A stretch of DNA of 64,000 nt from Cercis canadensis (lineage: Eukaryota; Streptophyta; Magnoliopsida; Fabales; Fabaceae). Positions 33,605 through 45,539 of this stretch are shown here, one piece after another. A program made the position numbers and the translations under genes. The stretch is from assembly GCA_003255065.1 (NCBI GenBank), contig QAOA01000712.1, forward strand, positions 452,392 to 516,391. The letters run 5' to 3'. Position 1 is the first letter of the stretch; each line of letters starts with the position of its first letter. The notes below the pieces were generated by a model that was given only the letters and a program-made list of their open reading frames with translations, did no database searches and was not told where the DNA came from.

Positions 33605-35265
33605 TGGCTCTCTCTGTGAGAATTTTTTCTTCCCAAAAAATAAATCTCATTGGGCAATCCTATTTTGAACACCATGCACCCCTCGAATCAGCTCAACATG
33701 CCCTAGAGCATCTCAGAAAACACTCCCCACCTGTGAGACCAACACTTCAGCCTGATACTGCCAGAAGATCACCACCACCCATGCCTCACCAAGCCTCTCG
33801 CAGCCCAGAAGCCTCCCAAGAAACCCCTACCCAGGAAGACTCTCAAAAGGCCACTCTCACTTTCCTACTCCAAGAAATCCAAGCTCTCAAGAAGGAGATA
33901 ATGGAAGACAGGGCTGAGATCGCTGAGATGAAGAGACACCAGCAGTTGAGCAGCCCCCCAATTTAAACCCAGCATGAGGATCCTCCTTTTTGGCGTCAGA
34001 AAGGGCCAACAGTTAAAGAAATCGCTGAAAGCCATTCTTCTTTTCATAACCATAACCAAGAACCACCTCTACATGCATCCTTTATCAATCAACAATCACC
34101 TTCGAGCTTGGAAAAGCAAAAGCGAGCTGCCAAACACCCTTTCACGCAAGACATCATGGACTTCCCCCTGCCGACCCACTTCAAGCAACCTAGCCTCGAA
34201 TCTTATGATGAGTCCACCGACCCCCGAGAGCACCTAGAAAACTACAACTCAGTCATGCTCTTAGCAGGCCCCGTTGAAGAAATTATGTGCCAAGCTTTCC
34301 CTACAACCTTGCGCAGGGCAGCCCTCCAATGTTTTTCTGGTCTTCCGCCCAACAACATATCCAATTTTTGCTAGCTGGCTGATATTCTCCAAGCTCACTT
34401 CTCCACCAACATGACCCATCGAAAATCTTCGGCCATTTTGGCCATTCTAAATCAAGGAGAGTCTGAGTCCTTAAAAGAATACATGGACCGGTACAATAAG
34501 CTTTCCCTCCAAGTTCATGATCTGACAGAAGCAATGGTAATGCATGCAATCTAGGTAGGCCTCCGACCTGGACGCCTGCACGAGCACCTCACCCTTGATC
34601 CACTGGGAAGCCTATCTAACCTTCTCATCAGGGTAGCGAAGCACATCAACTTGGAGGACATGCTAGGGCAGGAAGAAAAAGGCAAATCATCTCGAGATAA
34701 AAAACCGTAAGAGGAAAAAGAGGCAGCAAAAGGGAAAGGTCTCCCACTCGACCTCGTTATTACAACTACATCCCCTGAATCAAAGGCAAGCTCGCGTGTT
34801 GGAGGAGATATGCCACACTAAACTGGCCCCACTACCACCTCCCAAAAAGACCGTGGGTGCCAGCCGGACAAGTATTATGCTTTCTATTGAGGAAAGGGGA
34901 GACGACACCAACGAATGTAGACACCTACAAAATCTTATCGAAGATCTAATCCAGAAAGGGTACCCACAGAAGTACCGAGCCTAGGCCCTAACACCAGCCC
35001 AGCGGCCAAACAGAGATTACCGACCTAGGAATAGGTCCCCACCAAGGAATAGGTCCCCAACAAGGAACTGACCGCCCCACCAGGACCTCCATGGTGACCG
35101 TGCTCCAAGCAGAAACCCCTCCAACCAGCAAGAGGATCTGAGGCAAAATGCCGTGGGAACAATCCACACTATCGCAAGCGGTTTCGCAGGAGGAGGATCC
35201 TCCAGGTCCTCCCGAAAAAGGCACGAGAGGGTAGCTTAGAAACACAAAAAAGAAGTCCTGCACAC
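33605..35265 (+). pseudogene. Tat element gag, broken
   Basis: The N-terminal region (33604-33966) is Pro/Ser-rich followed by a helical segment (LLQEIQALKKEIMEDRAEIAEM). The gag core is near 34150-34680 in two frames: FPLPTHFKQPSLESYDESTDPREHLENYN, then LKEYMDRYNKLSLQV and GLRPGRLHEHL. A decayed zinc-finger/spacer part follows (CAFH-like residues near 34880, IEDLIQKGY at ~34940). Stops at 33964, 34372, 34552, 34708 and 34982 among others. Same role as other gag proteins, not translatable here. Confidence 0.75.
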
Positions 35266-35797
35266 CACCATCGCTGGGAGATTCACGCCTCGTCCGACCA
35301 TCTCATTCTCTGATGCCGATTATGGTACCATTGACCTAGAGCATGACGACCCCGTGGTCATATCCTGCTTCATAGCCAACTACGAGATTCGCAAGGTCTT
35401 GGTGGACCAAGGAAGCTCGGCTGATCTCATTTTCTACCATGCCTTCACCCAACACGGCATCCCTGCCTCTGACCTTAAGTGCTACCTGGGAACACTAGTG
35501 GGCTTCTCCGGGACCCACGTCGAATTAAAGGGCACTATCACTCCGAGAGCAACCTTGGGAGACTTCCTAGACTTGGCAAGCGTCAACATCCATTTTCTAG
35601 TTGTTGACTGCCCTTCAGCTTACAACACCATTTTGGGGCGACCATCCCTTAATCAAATTGATGCAATAGTTTCAACAAAGCACCTGCTACTCAAATTCCC
35701 CACCACCTCCGGAAGTGTCGGACAAGCACGAGGAGACCAGCTCCTCGAGAGAACATGCTATAATATCAGCTTGTCCATTGACTACTCCAAGCCGTAG
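35266..35797 (+). pseudogene. Tat element aspartic protease region
   Basis: An open frame from 35354 shows VLVDQGSSADLIFY with the catalytic Asp at 35405 (DQGSS), then YNTILGRPSLNQIDAIVSTKHLLLKFPT, the usual C-terminal half of a Tat protease. It ends at TAG 35795. The Athila-2 insertion at 35832 cuts pol shortly after; the polyprotein resumes at 48671. Confidence 0.85.
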
Positions 35798-35831
35798 AGG
35801 TCCAAAAGCACCAGTCAGCCACCCTGCAGTT

Positions 35832-37129
35832 TGATAACACATCATTTTATACTATTTGTTTCCCTTATACTTAGTCTTTTAGTGTGTGTTTCTAGTGATT
35901 TTTATGGCCTTTAGACATGTTTTGTAGATTTGGATTTGTTGGTGCTTGTAGATTTTAATTGCTTAACTGTTAAATTTTGGCACTGCTTACGTTTTTCACC
36001 ATATCTTTGGCTACAGATGTTCGATTGATATGATTCCAGTTTCGTTGGAAATCTGACAGAAAATGACACATTTCATATGCAGAGCCCAGAAGATGATTCT
36101 CAGTTCTGGACAACTGAAATTCGCGTGCAAGCAGTCTAGATTTTCTGCTCCGCCCAGCATTGATTGATTCCTTTCCTTAGGCCTGCCTATTGGACCAAAA
36201 CATGTTTATTTGGGCTAACATCTACTTATTGGGCCAGCACACATGACACTAGGGCTTGATCATATTTTTACCATTAATAATTTAGGAAACTAGGTTTATT
36301 TTGTAATTAGGAAACCTAGAGGAGGTAGCCAACTAGTATATATTCTCAAGTTGTTGAGGCAAATCACCCAACCAGAGAGATACAAAATTCCCTTGAGCTG
36401 CTGTTGCCTCCTTTGCTGAGTTCGTTTTTCCTCTTTTGCTTTGTATTCAAGTCTTCCATGGAAGGCTAAGTTTGTTTGTAATAAATTCAAGAGGAGCCAA
36501 ACTTAATAATCCATAGTTCCTGTGCTTCAACCGGGTTTGATTTAATTTAGTTTGAATTACTGCTTCTCCCCTTCTTCATGTGATTGAATGGTACTTTGAT
36601 TGCATGAGTTGTATGAATCTAAATTGGTTGATTAGATTCATAACAGTAATCAGATTGATAATCATACTTTAAAGGTCTTTAATATATGGTTAACTTGGAT
36701 AATTCAATTATTAAATTAATCTGGACTTAGTGATATAGAGCGGTTGCCTAGAGTCTTAATTCCATTATTAATTGAATCCTGATTGATAAATCAGTAGGAA
36801 TTCTAAGTGTTATTGTTAGGGGTTCCAGGTAACACTTAACAAAGAATTAAATCAGATCTAGGTTATCTTTGGTGAACAAGGATGGATTAAGGTTTGGTTG
36901 CCTGCTTGAGTTGATTGTGTTTTCTCTTATTTGATAAATTCAGTTTACTGCTTTCTTAATTCTTAGTATATTGCATTCAACACAAACCCCCCCCCTTTAT
37001 TCTGTTCTTGCTTAAGTTCTTAAAAGATTAGTTGTTCTGGTGAATCCTTGGGAGATGACACTGGTTGCATCCTATACTATAATTTAGTTGCAATTAGTAG
37101 TTTAATTTTGTACGGTTCGACACCCGTCA
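35832..37129 (+). repeat. 5' LTR of Athila-2
   Basis: 1298 bp, TGATAACAC...CACCCGTCA, direct repeat of 47351-48665. Contains a short poly-C run at ~36986-36995, which is longer in the 3' LTR. Confidence 0.95.
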
Positions 37130-37135
37130 AAATTT

Positions 37136-37153
37136 TGGCATCGTTGCTGGGGA
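37136..37153 (+). other. Decayed tRNA-Asp primer-binding site of Athila-2
   Basis: TGGCATCGTTGCTGGGGA differs from the intact tRNA-Asp site of Athila-1 at three positions, all transitions (one G to A, two C to T). This fits cytosine deamination. Confidence 0.75.
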
Positions 37154-38036
37154 TTTCACCTAACATATTAATCTTCTTAGGACTCTTTTGTTACTATTTT
37201 GCTTGCTTACTGTTCTTGTTTCTAGCAATTGTTCTTCATTCATTTTCCCCTTGTTCTACTTGCTTTCCTATTTTGTTTCCCTTATCTGTTTAAGTTTTCT
37301 TTCTCTGTTTAGTGTTTATGTTTCTGTCTTGTTTTTGATTCTGACCAACTGGATTGAGTTGCAAATTAGTGGACAGAGAAATTGTTTTGTGAGAAGCACT
37401 GTGAGCTGAACTTTGTGCTATTATTGCCCTTGTTCTGTCTCCTTTGCCACTATTCTGTGTCCTTTGCTATCTTAGTTCACTTTTTGGCAAAATTTCTATA
37501 TTGTGTGAGCTCTATGATTATTGTTTTGCTTGCTGTTTTGTTTGCCTTGCTGTTTTAGGTTCCCATTGTGTGAATTCTTATCCATGTTCCCAAAATTTTC
37601 CCTGTTTTCCCAGCGTTTTGGCATGAATTTACGATTTTACGGGTAAAAATTTTGTACGGATTTTTGTGCTCTGATTAAGCTGAAAATTGGTCAGTTGAAG
37701 GAAAACGGTGTGAAAAATATAGCTCAATGCAAAAGCATTGAGCTACCACCCTATCTCCGATAAATTCCATCGTTTGAACCCCTTTTTCAATTTTTTAAGA
37801 TTTTTTATTTGATTTTTGAGTTTCATTTTCATCAATATTTCATGCTGTGGTGGTAGAAAAATTTTTAAAAATGTTTTGGTGGGTCAATTAGTATTATTTT
37901 GGTGTCTTTTTGCCTTTGTCTAGTGCATTTAGTGTGTTTTGGTTTTTGCACTTTTCTTTCATTGATTCACTGTTTTCCTGTTTCTGTGTGTTCTAGTGTG
38001 TTTTAGAGTGTTGTTGTCTTTTGATTTGCATGGTGT
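37154..38036 (+). other. Athila-2 leader, no gene seen
   Basis: T-rich untranslated region between primer site and gag. The long pyrimidine-rich frames here are composition artefacts. Confidence 0.6.
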
Positions 38037-39785
38037 ATGACTCAGTCCTCTTATTTTGAACTACTTGAAGGTGATTCTGAAATAGAGAGAACTTTGCACA
38101 AACTTGCTAGGGCACATAGAACTCCTAATCATATAGAGCATAATATGGCTGCCAATGACATTAATCCTGAGGTTGATCTTGCTGCTAATAATGGGGCTGG
38201 AAATAATGACATGCATGCTAGGGCTAGGACACTTAAGGAGTTGGCTGCCCCTGATGATAACTACTAGCCTTTGTGTATTCACTATCCTGATTTAGATGTC
38301 AATTTTGAGTTGAAGTCTAGATTAATACACTTGCTCCCAAAGTTTCATGGACTTGCAGGTGAAGACCCCCACAAGCACTTAAAGGAGTTTCACATAGTAT
38401 GTTCCACCATGAGACCTCAAGGAATCATAGAAGAACAAATCAAGCTGAGGGCCTTCCCTTTTTCATTAGATGGAGCAGCAAAAGATTGGCTGTATTACCT
38501 GCAGCCGTCCACCATCACAAGCTGGAATGACATGCAGAGGTGCTTCTTTGAAAAGTTTTTCCCTGCCTCTAGATTTGCTGCTATCAAGAAAGATATATGT
38601 GGCATAAGGCAAAACAGTGGAGAGACACTACATGAGTACTGGGAGAGATTCAAGAAACTCTGTGGAAGCTGCCCTAATCATCAAATCAGTGACCAGTTGC
38701 TCATCCAGTATTTCTACGAAGGACTTCTTCCTATGGATTGAGGCTATGTAGATGCTGCTTCTGGAGGTGCCTTAGTGGACAAGACCCCTGCAGCTGCAAG
38801 AGATTTAATATCCAAAATGTCAGATAATGCATAGCAATTTGGCACAAGGATGATCACCCCAGCTAGAGGAGTGAATGAGGTGCAGATGACAGACCAACAG
38901 AGGGTGGAGACTCGTTTGAATGAATTGACCTCCTTGGTTAGACAGCTAGCAATGAGGCATACACCGGTTCAAGCTCATGCCAAGCTATGTGGAATTTGTT
39001 CCTTGTCTAGTCATCCAACAGATCAGTGCCCTACTCTTCAAGATAACACTGAAGTAGTGGCTGGAGTCTTTCCTGGCAGACCTTACCAGCAGCCCAGATA
39101 TGACCCCTACTCCTCCACCTACAACCCTGGCTGGAGAAATCATCCTAATTTAAGATATGGAGGCAATTCTAGCCAACCTTACCAGCAGCAGCAATAACAA
39201 ACGTACCAGCCACAACAGCCTAGGTACAATGCAGGTTCAAGAAACCAGCAGTTCCAAGCACCAATGAAGCAGCCTGTGCAGTCAGTTAACAAGCCAGAAC
39301 CAAGCTTGGAAGACTTAGTGAAGCAATTGGCAAGTAGCAACATCCAATTCCAACAGAGGACTGAGACTAGCATTCAGAGCTTGGAGACTCAGATAGGTCA
39401 ACTTGCAAGCACCATTAGTGAGATGAAGTCTCAAGGTTCTGACAGTTTACCTTCTTAGACAGTCACCAATCCAAGAGGTAATGTGAGTGCCATAACCCTG
39501 CGCAGTGGTAAAGAAGTAAGTGCTCCAGAATCTAGCCTGCCTTCTACGGTTCAAAATTTTGTTCAAGAAAAAAATTCAGACCCTGCAGCCTCTAAAGCTA
39601 TTCCAAAACAGCAGCCAATCCACCTTCAGGATCAGGCAGAGAGCTCTACCCCCAGTATTCCTCTCCTCTTTCCAAACAGAGTTACACAGTCCAAGAAAAT
39701 TGTTGAGCATGAGCTAGATAAAGAGATCATGGATACTTTCAGGAAGGTAGAAGTCAATATACCTCTTCTGGAAGCAATTAAATAG
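38037..39785 (+). pseudogene. Athila-2 gag, broken
   Basis: Nearly all of gag lies in one reading frame with stops at 38265, 38739, 38832, 39195, 39456 and 39783. The core is at 38271-38741 (LRAFPFSLDGAAKDWLYYL, HEYWERFKKLCGSCPNH). A canonical CX2CX4HX4C zinc knuckle (CGICSLSSHPTDQC) is near 38988-39030, and YNPGWRNHPNLRYG follows near 39120. A Gln-rich linker and a coiled-coil-like segment (SIQSLETQIGQLASTI, ~39370) come next. Each stop fits a one-step transition from a Gln or Arg codon. Confidence 0.87.
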
Positions 39786-42700
39786 ATTCCTAAATATGCA
39801 AGATTTCTGAAGGATTTGTGTACCCACAAGAGAAGACTGAAGGGCAATGAGAAAGTCAGCATGAGCAGAAACGTGTCAGCAATGATCCAGCCTAACCTGC
39901 CATCAAAGTGCACTGATCCTGGAACTTTCACCATTCCCTGCACTATTGGAGACAAGCAGTTTACAAATGTCATGCTAGATCTGGGTGCTTCAATCAACGT
40001 GATGCCCAAGTCCATTTATTCATCACTGCAGATTGGAGAACTGAAGCTCACTGGAGTAGTCATTCAGCTTGCTAATAGAAGCACAGCCTATCCTGTAGGC
40101 CTTCTTGAGGATGTTTTGGTTAGGGTAAACGATTTAATATTTCCAGCTGATTTTTATGTGTTAAATATGGAGGATGATTCTACATCTAGACATGCCCCTT
40201 TGATCTTAGGTAGACCCTTCCTTAAAACTGCTAAGACCATAATTGATGTGCATGCTGGTACCCTTTCTATGGAATTTGGTGACACTTTAATTCGTTTTAA
40301 TTTAAGTGATGCCATGAAACACCCTCTAGAAGAGCATTCAGTATTCCAAATAGATGTCATAGACCTGCTAGTTGATGATGTGCATGCTGAATTGGTAGCT
40401 GAATTTCCTGATATAGTAGGCTTGCTAGATACTTTAGAGTGCCCTGCATGTACTTATTGTGATGGGAGTTGTGCTGCCTATTCTGAAATTTCTGCATATA
40501 TGGGATATGATGAGACTGTTTTGGAGCATAGTGCAGAGTTTGCAGGTGTTTCTGAGCTTCACAGAGCAGACTTGGTTTCTCCAACCTAGCTAGTTCCCTT
40601 TGTGCAGCAACCACTCATTCTTGAGCTGAAACCGTTACCTGACCATCTCAAGTATGCTTTCCTAGAAGCAGAAAAGAAGCTGCCAGTCATCATAGCCAAC
40701 AATCTGCAACCTGAGCAAGAAGAGAGGTTGTTGCAGATTCTGAAGCAGCGGAAGACAGCCATTGGATGGACACTTGCAGACATTCATGGCATTAGCCCCT
40801 CCACCTGCATGCATAGGATTTTATTGGAGGAAGAAGCTAAACCAGTGAGACAGCCCCAAAGGTGACTTAACCCGTTGATTCTGGATGTGGTTAAGAAAGA
40901 AGTGAGTAAGCTGTTGTCAGCCGGCATTATTTACCCTATCTTAGACAGCAAATGAGTGAGTCCAGTTCAAGTGGTTCCAAAGAAGAGTGGCATAACTGTG
41001 GTAGCCAATGAGAAGAACGAGTTGATCCCCACCAGAGTGCAGAACAGCTGGCGCGTCTGCATCGATTATAGAAGACTCAACAAAGCGACAAGGAAGGATC
41101 ACTTCCCTCTGCCCTTTATTGATCAGATGTTAGAGAGACTGCCAGGGAAGTCTCATTACTACTTCCTGTATGGCTTCTCAGGCTACTTCCAGATTCACAT
41201 AGCCCCGGAGGATCAGGAGAAGACGATTTTCACTTGTCCATTCGACACATTTGCATATAGGAGGATGCCCTTCGGCCTATGTAATGCCCCTGGTACATTC
41301 CAGCGGTGTATGGTGAGCATATTTTCTAATTTTTTTAGAACACTGCATGGAGGTATTCATGGATGACTTTACTGTATATGGCTCCTCTTTTGATGCATGT
41401 TTAGATAGCCTTGCTAGGGTACTTGATAGATGCATTGAGACTAGCCTTGTTCTTAATTTTGAGAAATGTCACTTCATGGTAGAACAAGGCATAGTTTTAG
41501 GGTATGTAATTTCTAGCAAAGACATTGAAGTAGATAAGGCTAAGATAGATGTTATTGCCTCTTTACCCTACCCTACTTGTGGGCAGGAAGTGTGTTCCTT
41601 TCTTGGTCATGCAGGGTTTTATAGGCGATTCATCCAGGACTTCAGCAAGATTGTCTTGCCATTGTCTAAGCTTCTCCAGAAAGAAGTGGATTTCGACTTT
41701 GATAAGCAGTGCAGAGTAGCCTTTGATCAGCTGAAGCAGAGCCTTACCTCCCCTCCCATCATGCAGCCACCTAACTGGGAGTTTCCCTTCGAGCTTATGT
41801 GCGATGCATCAAACTTTACAGTAGGTGTTGTCCTTGCACAGCGAGTGGACAAGCTGTCCCACGTGATTTATTATGCCTCTCGCACTTTGGATGCTACCCA
41901 AGCAAATTACACCACTACTGAGAAAGAGCTCCTTGCTATTGTTTTTGCTTTAGATAAATTCTGTTCATATTTGCTTAATTCTAAAGTCATTGCTTTCTCT
42001 GATCATGCAGCTTTAAAGTACTTGCTCAAGAAGCTGGATGCGAAGCCTAGGCTCATTAGGTCAAAGTACTTGTTGCTCTTGCAAGAATTCGACCTTGAGA
42101 TCAGAGACAAGAGTGGGCTGAAAACTTGGTAGCAGATCACCTGAGTCGGATACCACTGACTTTGGACAGCCTTCCCATCAGAGAGACCATCTCGGATGAG
42201 CAGCTTTATCAGCTGCAAGGTACAGATCCTTGGTATGCTGACTTGGTAAACTACTTAGTTGCTTCTGAGTTACCTGCTTATTTTAAGAAGCATCAAGTAG
42301 ATAAGCTTAAAAGTGAATCCAAACATTATGTGTGGGATGACCCCTACTTGTGGAGACTGTGTAGTGACCAAGTAATTAGGAGGTGTGTGCCTGGACATGA
42401 GTCTGAGTCTGTGTTACAGTTCTGTCATACTTCTGCATGTGGTGGTCATTTTGGACCTCAGCGCACTGCTCGTAAAGTTTTAGATTCTGGATTCTATTGG
42501 CCTACCCTATTTCATGATGCGTACAGCTTTTGTAAGAATTGTGCCCAATGCCAACGGACAGGTAATATTTCCCGTAGGAATGAGATGCCTCAACAGCCTT
42601 TGCTGTTTTTTGAGATATTTGATGTTTGGGGCATCGATTTCATGGGTCCTTTCCCTACTTCATTTGGTTTTGTGTATATTCTTTTAGCTGTGGACTATGT

Positions 42701-44334
42701 TTCTAAATGGGTAGAGGCCAAGGCTACCCAGACTGACGATTCTCGTGTTGTCTTAGATTTTGTCACGACTCACATTTTCTGTAGGTTCGGCGTTCCAAGA
42801 GCCATTATTAGTGACCAAGGTTCTCACTTCTACAATAGGCACATGGCTGCTTTGTTGAGAAAGTATGGTGTGGTGCACAAGGTGTCCACCCCTTACCATC
42901 CACAGACCAATGGGCAAGCAAATGTGTCAAATAGGGAGACCAAGCAGATTTTAGAGAAGACTGTCCAGCCCAACAGAAAAGACTGGAGCCTACATTTGGA
43001 TGATGCATTGTGGGCCTATCGGACTGCCTNCAGATCCTTGGTATGCTGACTTGGTAAACTACTTAGTTGCTTCTGAGTTACCTGCTTATTTTAAGAAACA
43101 TCAAGTAGATAAGCTTAAAAGTGAATCCAAACATTATGTGTGGGATGACCCCTACTTGTGAAGACTGTGTAGTGACCAAGTAATTAGGAGGTGTGTGCCT
43201 GGATATGAGTCTGAGTCTGTGTTGCAGTTCTGTCATACTTCTGCATGTGGTGGTCATTTTGGACCTCAGCGCATTGCTCGTAAAGTTTTAGATTCTGGAT
43301 TCTATTGGCCTACCCTATTTCATGATGCGTACAGCTTTTGTAAGAATTGTGCCCAATGGCAACAGACAGGTAATATTTCCCGTAGGAATGAGATGCCTCA
43401 ACAGCCTTTGCTGTTTTGTGAGATATTTGATGTTTGGGGCATCGATTTCATGGGTCCTTTCCCTACTTCATTTGGTTTTGTGTATATTCTTTTAGCTGTG
43501 GACTATGTTTCTAAATGGGTAGAGGCCAAGGCTACCCAGACTGACGATTCTCGTGTTGTCTTAGATTTTGTCAGGACTCACATTTTCTGTAGGTTCGGCG
43601 TTCCAAGAGCCATTATTAGTGACCAAGGTTCTCACTTCTACAATAGGCACATGGCTGCTTTGTTGAGAAAGCATGGTGTGGTGCACAAGGTGTCCACCCC
43701 TTACCATCCACAGACCAATGGGCAAGCAAAGGTGTCAAATAGGGAGACCAAGCAGATTTTAGAGAAGACTGTCCAGCCCAACAGAAAAGACTGGAGCCTA
43801 CATTTGGATGATGCATTGTGGGCCTATCGGACTGCCTGCAAGACCCCTATAGGCATGTCCCCTTACAGGCAAGTCTTTGGCAAGGCATGTCACCTTCCAG
43901 TAGAGATTGAGCATAAGGCATACTGGGCTGTGAAGCAGTGTAATCTTGATTTAGCCCAAGCCGGATCACAAAGGAAGCTCTACCTGTAGGAACTTGATGA
44001 AATTCGATTGGAGGCTTATGAGAATTCCAGAATCTACAAAGAAAAGACCAAGGCTATCCATGATAAGATGTTCGTGAGAAAAGAGTTCCACATTGGTCAG
44101 AAAGTGCTGCTCTACAACTCCCGTCTCAAGCTAATACCCGACAAGCTTCGTTCTCGATGGATGGGTCCTTTTGTGGTGACTCATGTCTTTCCTTATGGTG
44201 CAATTGAGATCAAGAATGAGGCAACCAACCAGACCTTCCCAGTGAACGGACATCGGCTGAAACCTTTCTATGAGGGTTTTCAAGAGCAAATGGTGGAGGA
44301 GGTGCACTTGTCTGCTGTCCTCTATGAGATTTAA
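39786..44334 (+). pseudogene. Athila-2 pol (protease-RT-RNase H-integrase), broken
   Basis: Protease with DLGAS at 39978-39992. RT with FSGYFQIHIAPEDQEKT (~41175-41225) and FMDD at 41356-41367. RNase H with DASNFTVGVVLAQ (~41803) and [12 protein letters not shown] (~41920). Integrase with [11 protein letters not shown] (~42541) and [13 protein letters not shown] (~42619). The third catalytic position of the DDE triad, Glu in family members, is Asn at 42921 in one copy and Lys at 43729 in the other, so integrase could not work. Other breaks: TAG 40587, TGA 40863 and 40953, frameshifts near 41340 and 42110, TAG 43987. The integrase region is present twice around N 43030, probably an assembly artefact. 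The C-terminus ends at TAA 44332. Confidence 0.88.
42223..43837 (+). repeat. ~807-bp direct duplication in integrase region, joined at N 43030
   Basis: 42223-43029 and 43031-43837 are both 807 bp and collinear, with roughly a dozen or so base differences (for example TGG 42351 versus TGA 43159). The N lies exactly between. The divergence is higher than at the other N sites, so these could be two different genomic copies of the family wrongly joined. Confidence 0.85.
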
Positions 44335-45534
44335 ACCCACAGGCTGTTTTCTTTCCTTTTCTCTTTTATTTTTAGTGTCTTGCTTTTAATGTTTGCTTTG
44401 TGCTTTGCATTGAGGACACTGCACAATTTAAGTGTGGGGGAGGGATTAGCCTGCTGTGCTGTTTTTATGCTTTATGTTTTGCTTTTTTTTTTTTAAGTTT
44501 CTGTTTTTAATTTTTATGTGTTTTCTGTTTTAGGCATAGTTTTGTGTTTTGGTGTTTTTGAAAAACTTTTTATATGTTGTTTTCTGTTATTTAATTCACT
44601 GTTTTACCGTTTTTGGGTTTTCTGCTCACTGTTTTCTATGCTTTTAGCATGCTGTTTCGTTGTTTTCTGTTATTATGCTTTGCTGTTTTTGTCATTTAAA
44701 ATTTTGTTTTCTATTTTCTTTTTGCTTTGCTGTTTTTCTGTTTTGTTTTTAGAATTTTCTGGTTCTTTCCAATCAATTTAAGAGTTGTGAAGAGAGTGGT
44801 TTGAAACAATTTTGATTCTAGAGTTGCTACAACATAAGTGGACAATTATCTTGCTTCTTGGATTTAAGTGATATGGCAACAAAATTTGATTTGGATCAGT
44901 TGATTCTTAGTAGTCTTATAAGTTGTGAGGATTTGAGCCATTTGCCATGATTCTTTCTTATGTTTTCATCTATCAATTTGACACTCTAGAACTTGTTCTG
45001 TTTCTTAGTTGATGTTACATTTGTACATGCATACATAAAAGTGATTAAGGCATTCATTTCTTTGAGAAGCTACTTGACCAAATAGCTAACTTTGATGTTA
45101 TCCTTTGATTACCCCATTTTGAGCCTAATGATCCTTTCTTTCATGTGTAGCTCATTGTAAGCCTAAGTGTAAAACCATGTCCTACCCAACCCTTAGGAAT
45201 TGAAGAGCATTGCATTGAATAAAAAGGGAGTAAATTCTTACAAAAACAAAGCATCAAGTTGTGGCTGATTAGTTGTAGCTGAATTGTTAAGTGTTATGCT
45301 TCAAAAAGAATATATATATACAGCAGCAAAAAAAGAATAAAGTTGTTTTGGGGAAAAGAAAAAAATGAGTTGAAGCCCAAAGTCAAGATGCATAAAGTAC
45401 TTGAATTTCTCCATTGTTAGATGCTATTTGTGATTCCTTGGGTGCTTTAGCCATTTTTTCATATTATTGCCATCCCTTTACCTTTCCCCATTACAACCCT
45501 TTAAAAGTCATTTTGATTTGTGTTATGCATGTGA
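44335..45534 (+). other. Athila-2 3' untranslated region (part 1)
   Basis: T-rich, no gene. Contains TTAAGTGTGGGGGAGGG at 44429-44445, the same motif as the polypurine tract at 47336-47350. The region continues at 47004-47350 after the solo LTR. Confidence 0.6.
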
Positions 45535-45539
45535 CATAG

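Noticed and set aside
42223..43837. Genuine tandem duplication of integrase
   Set aside because: The N lies exactly at the junction and the same pattern recurs at four other Ns, so an assembly cause is more likely.
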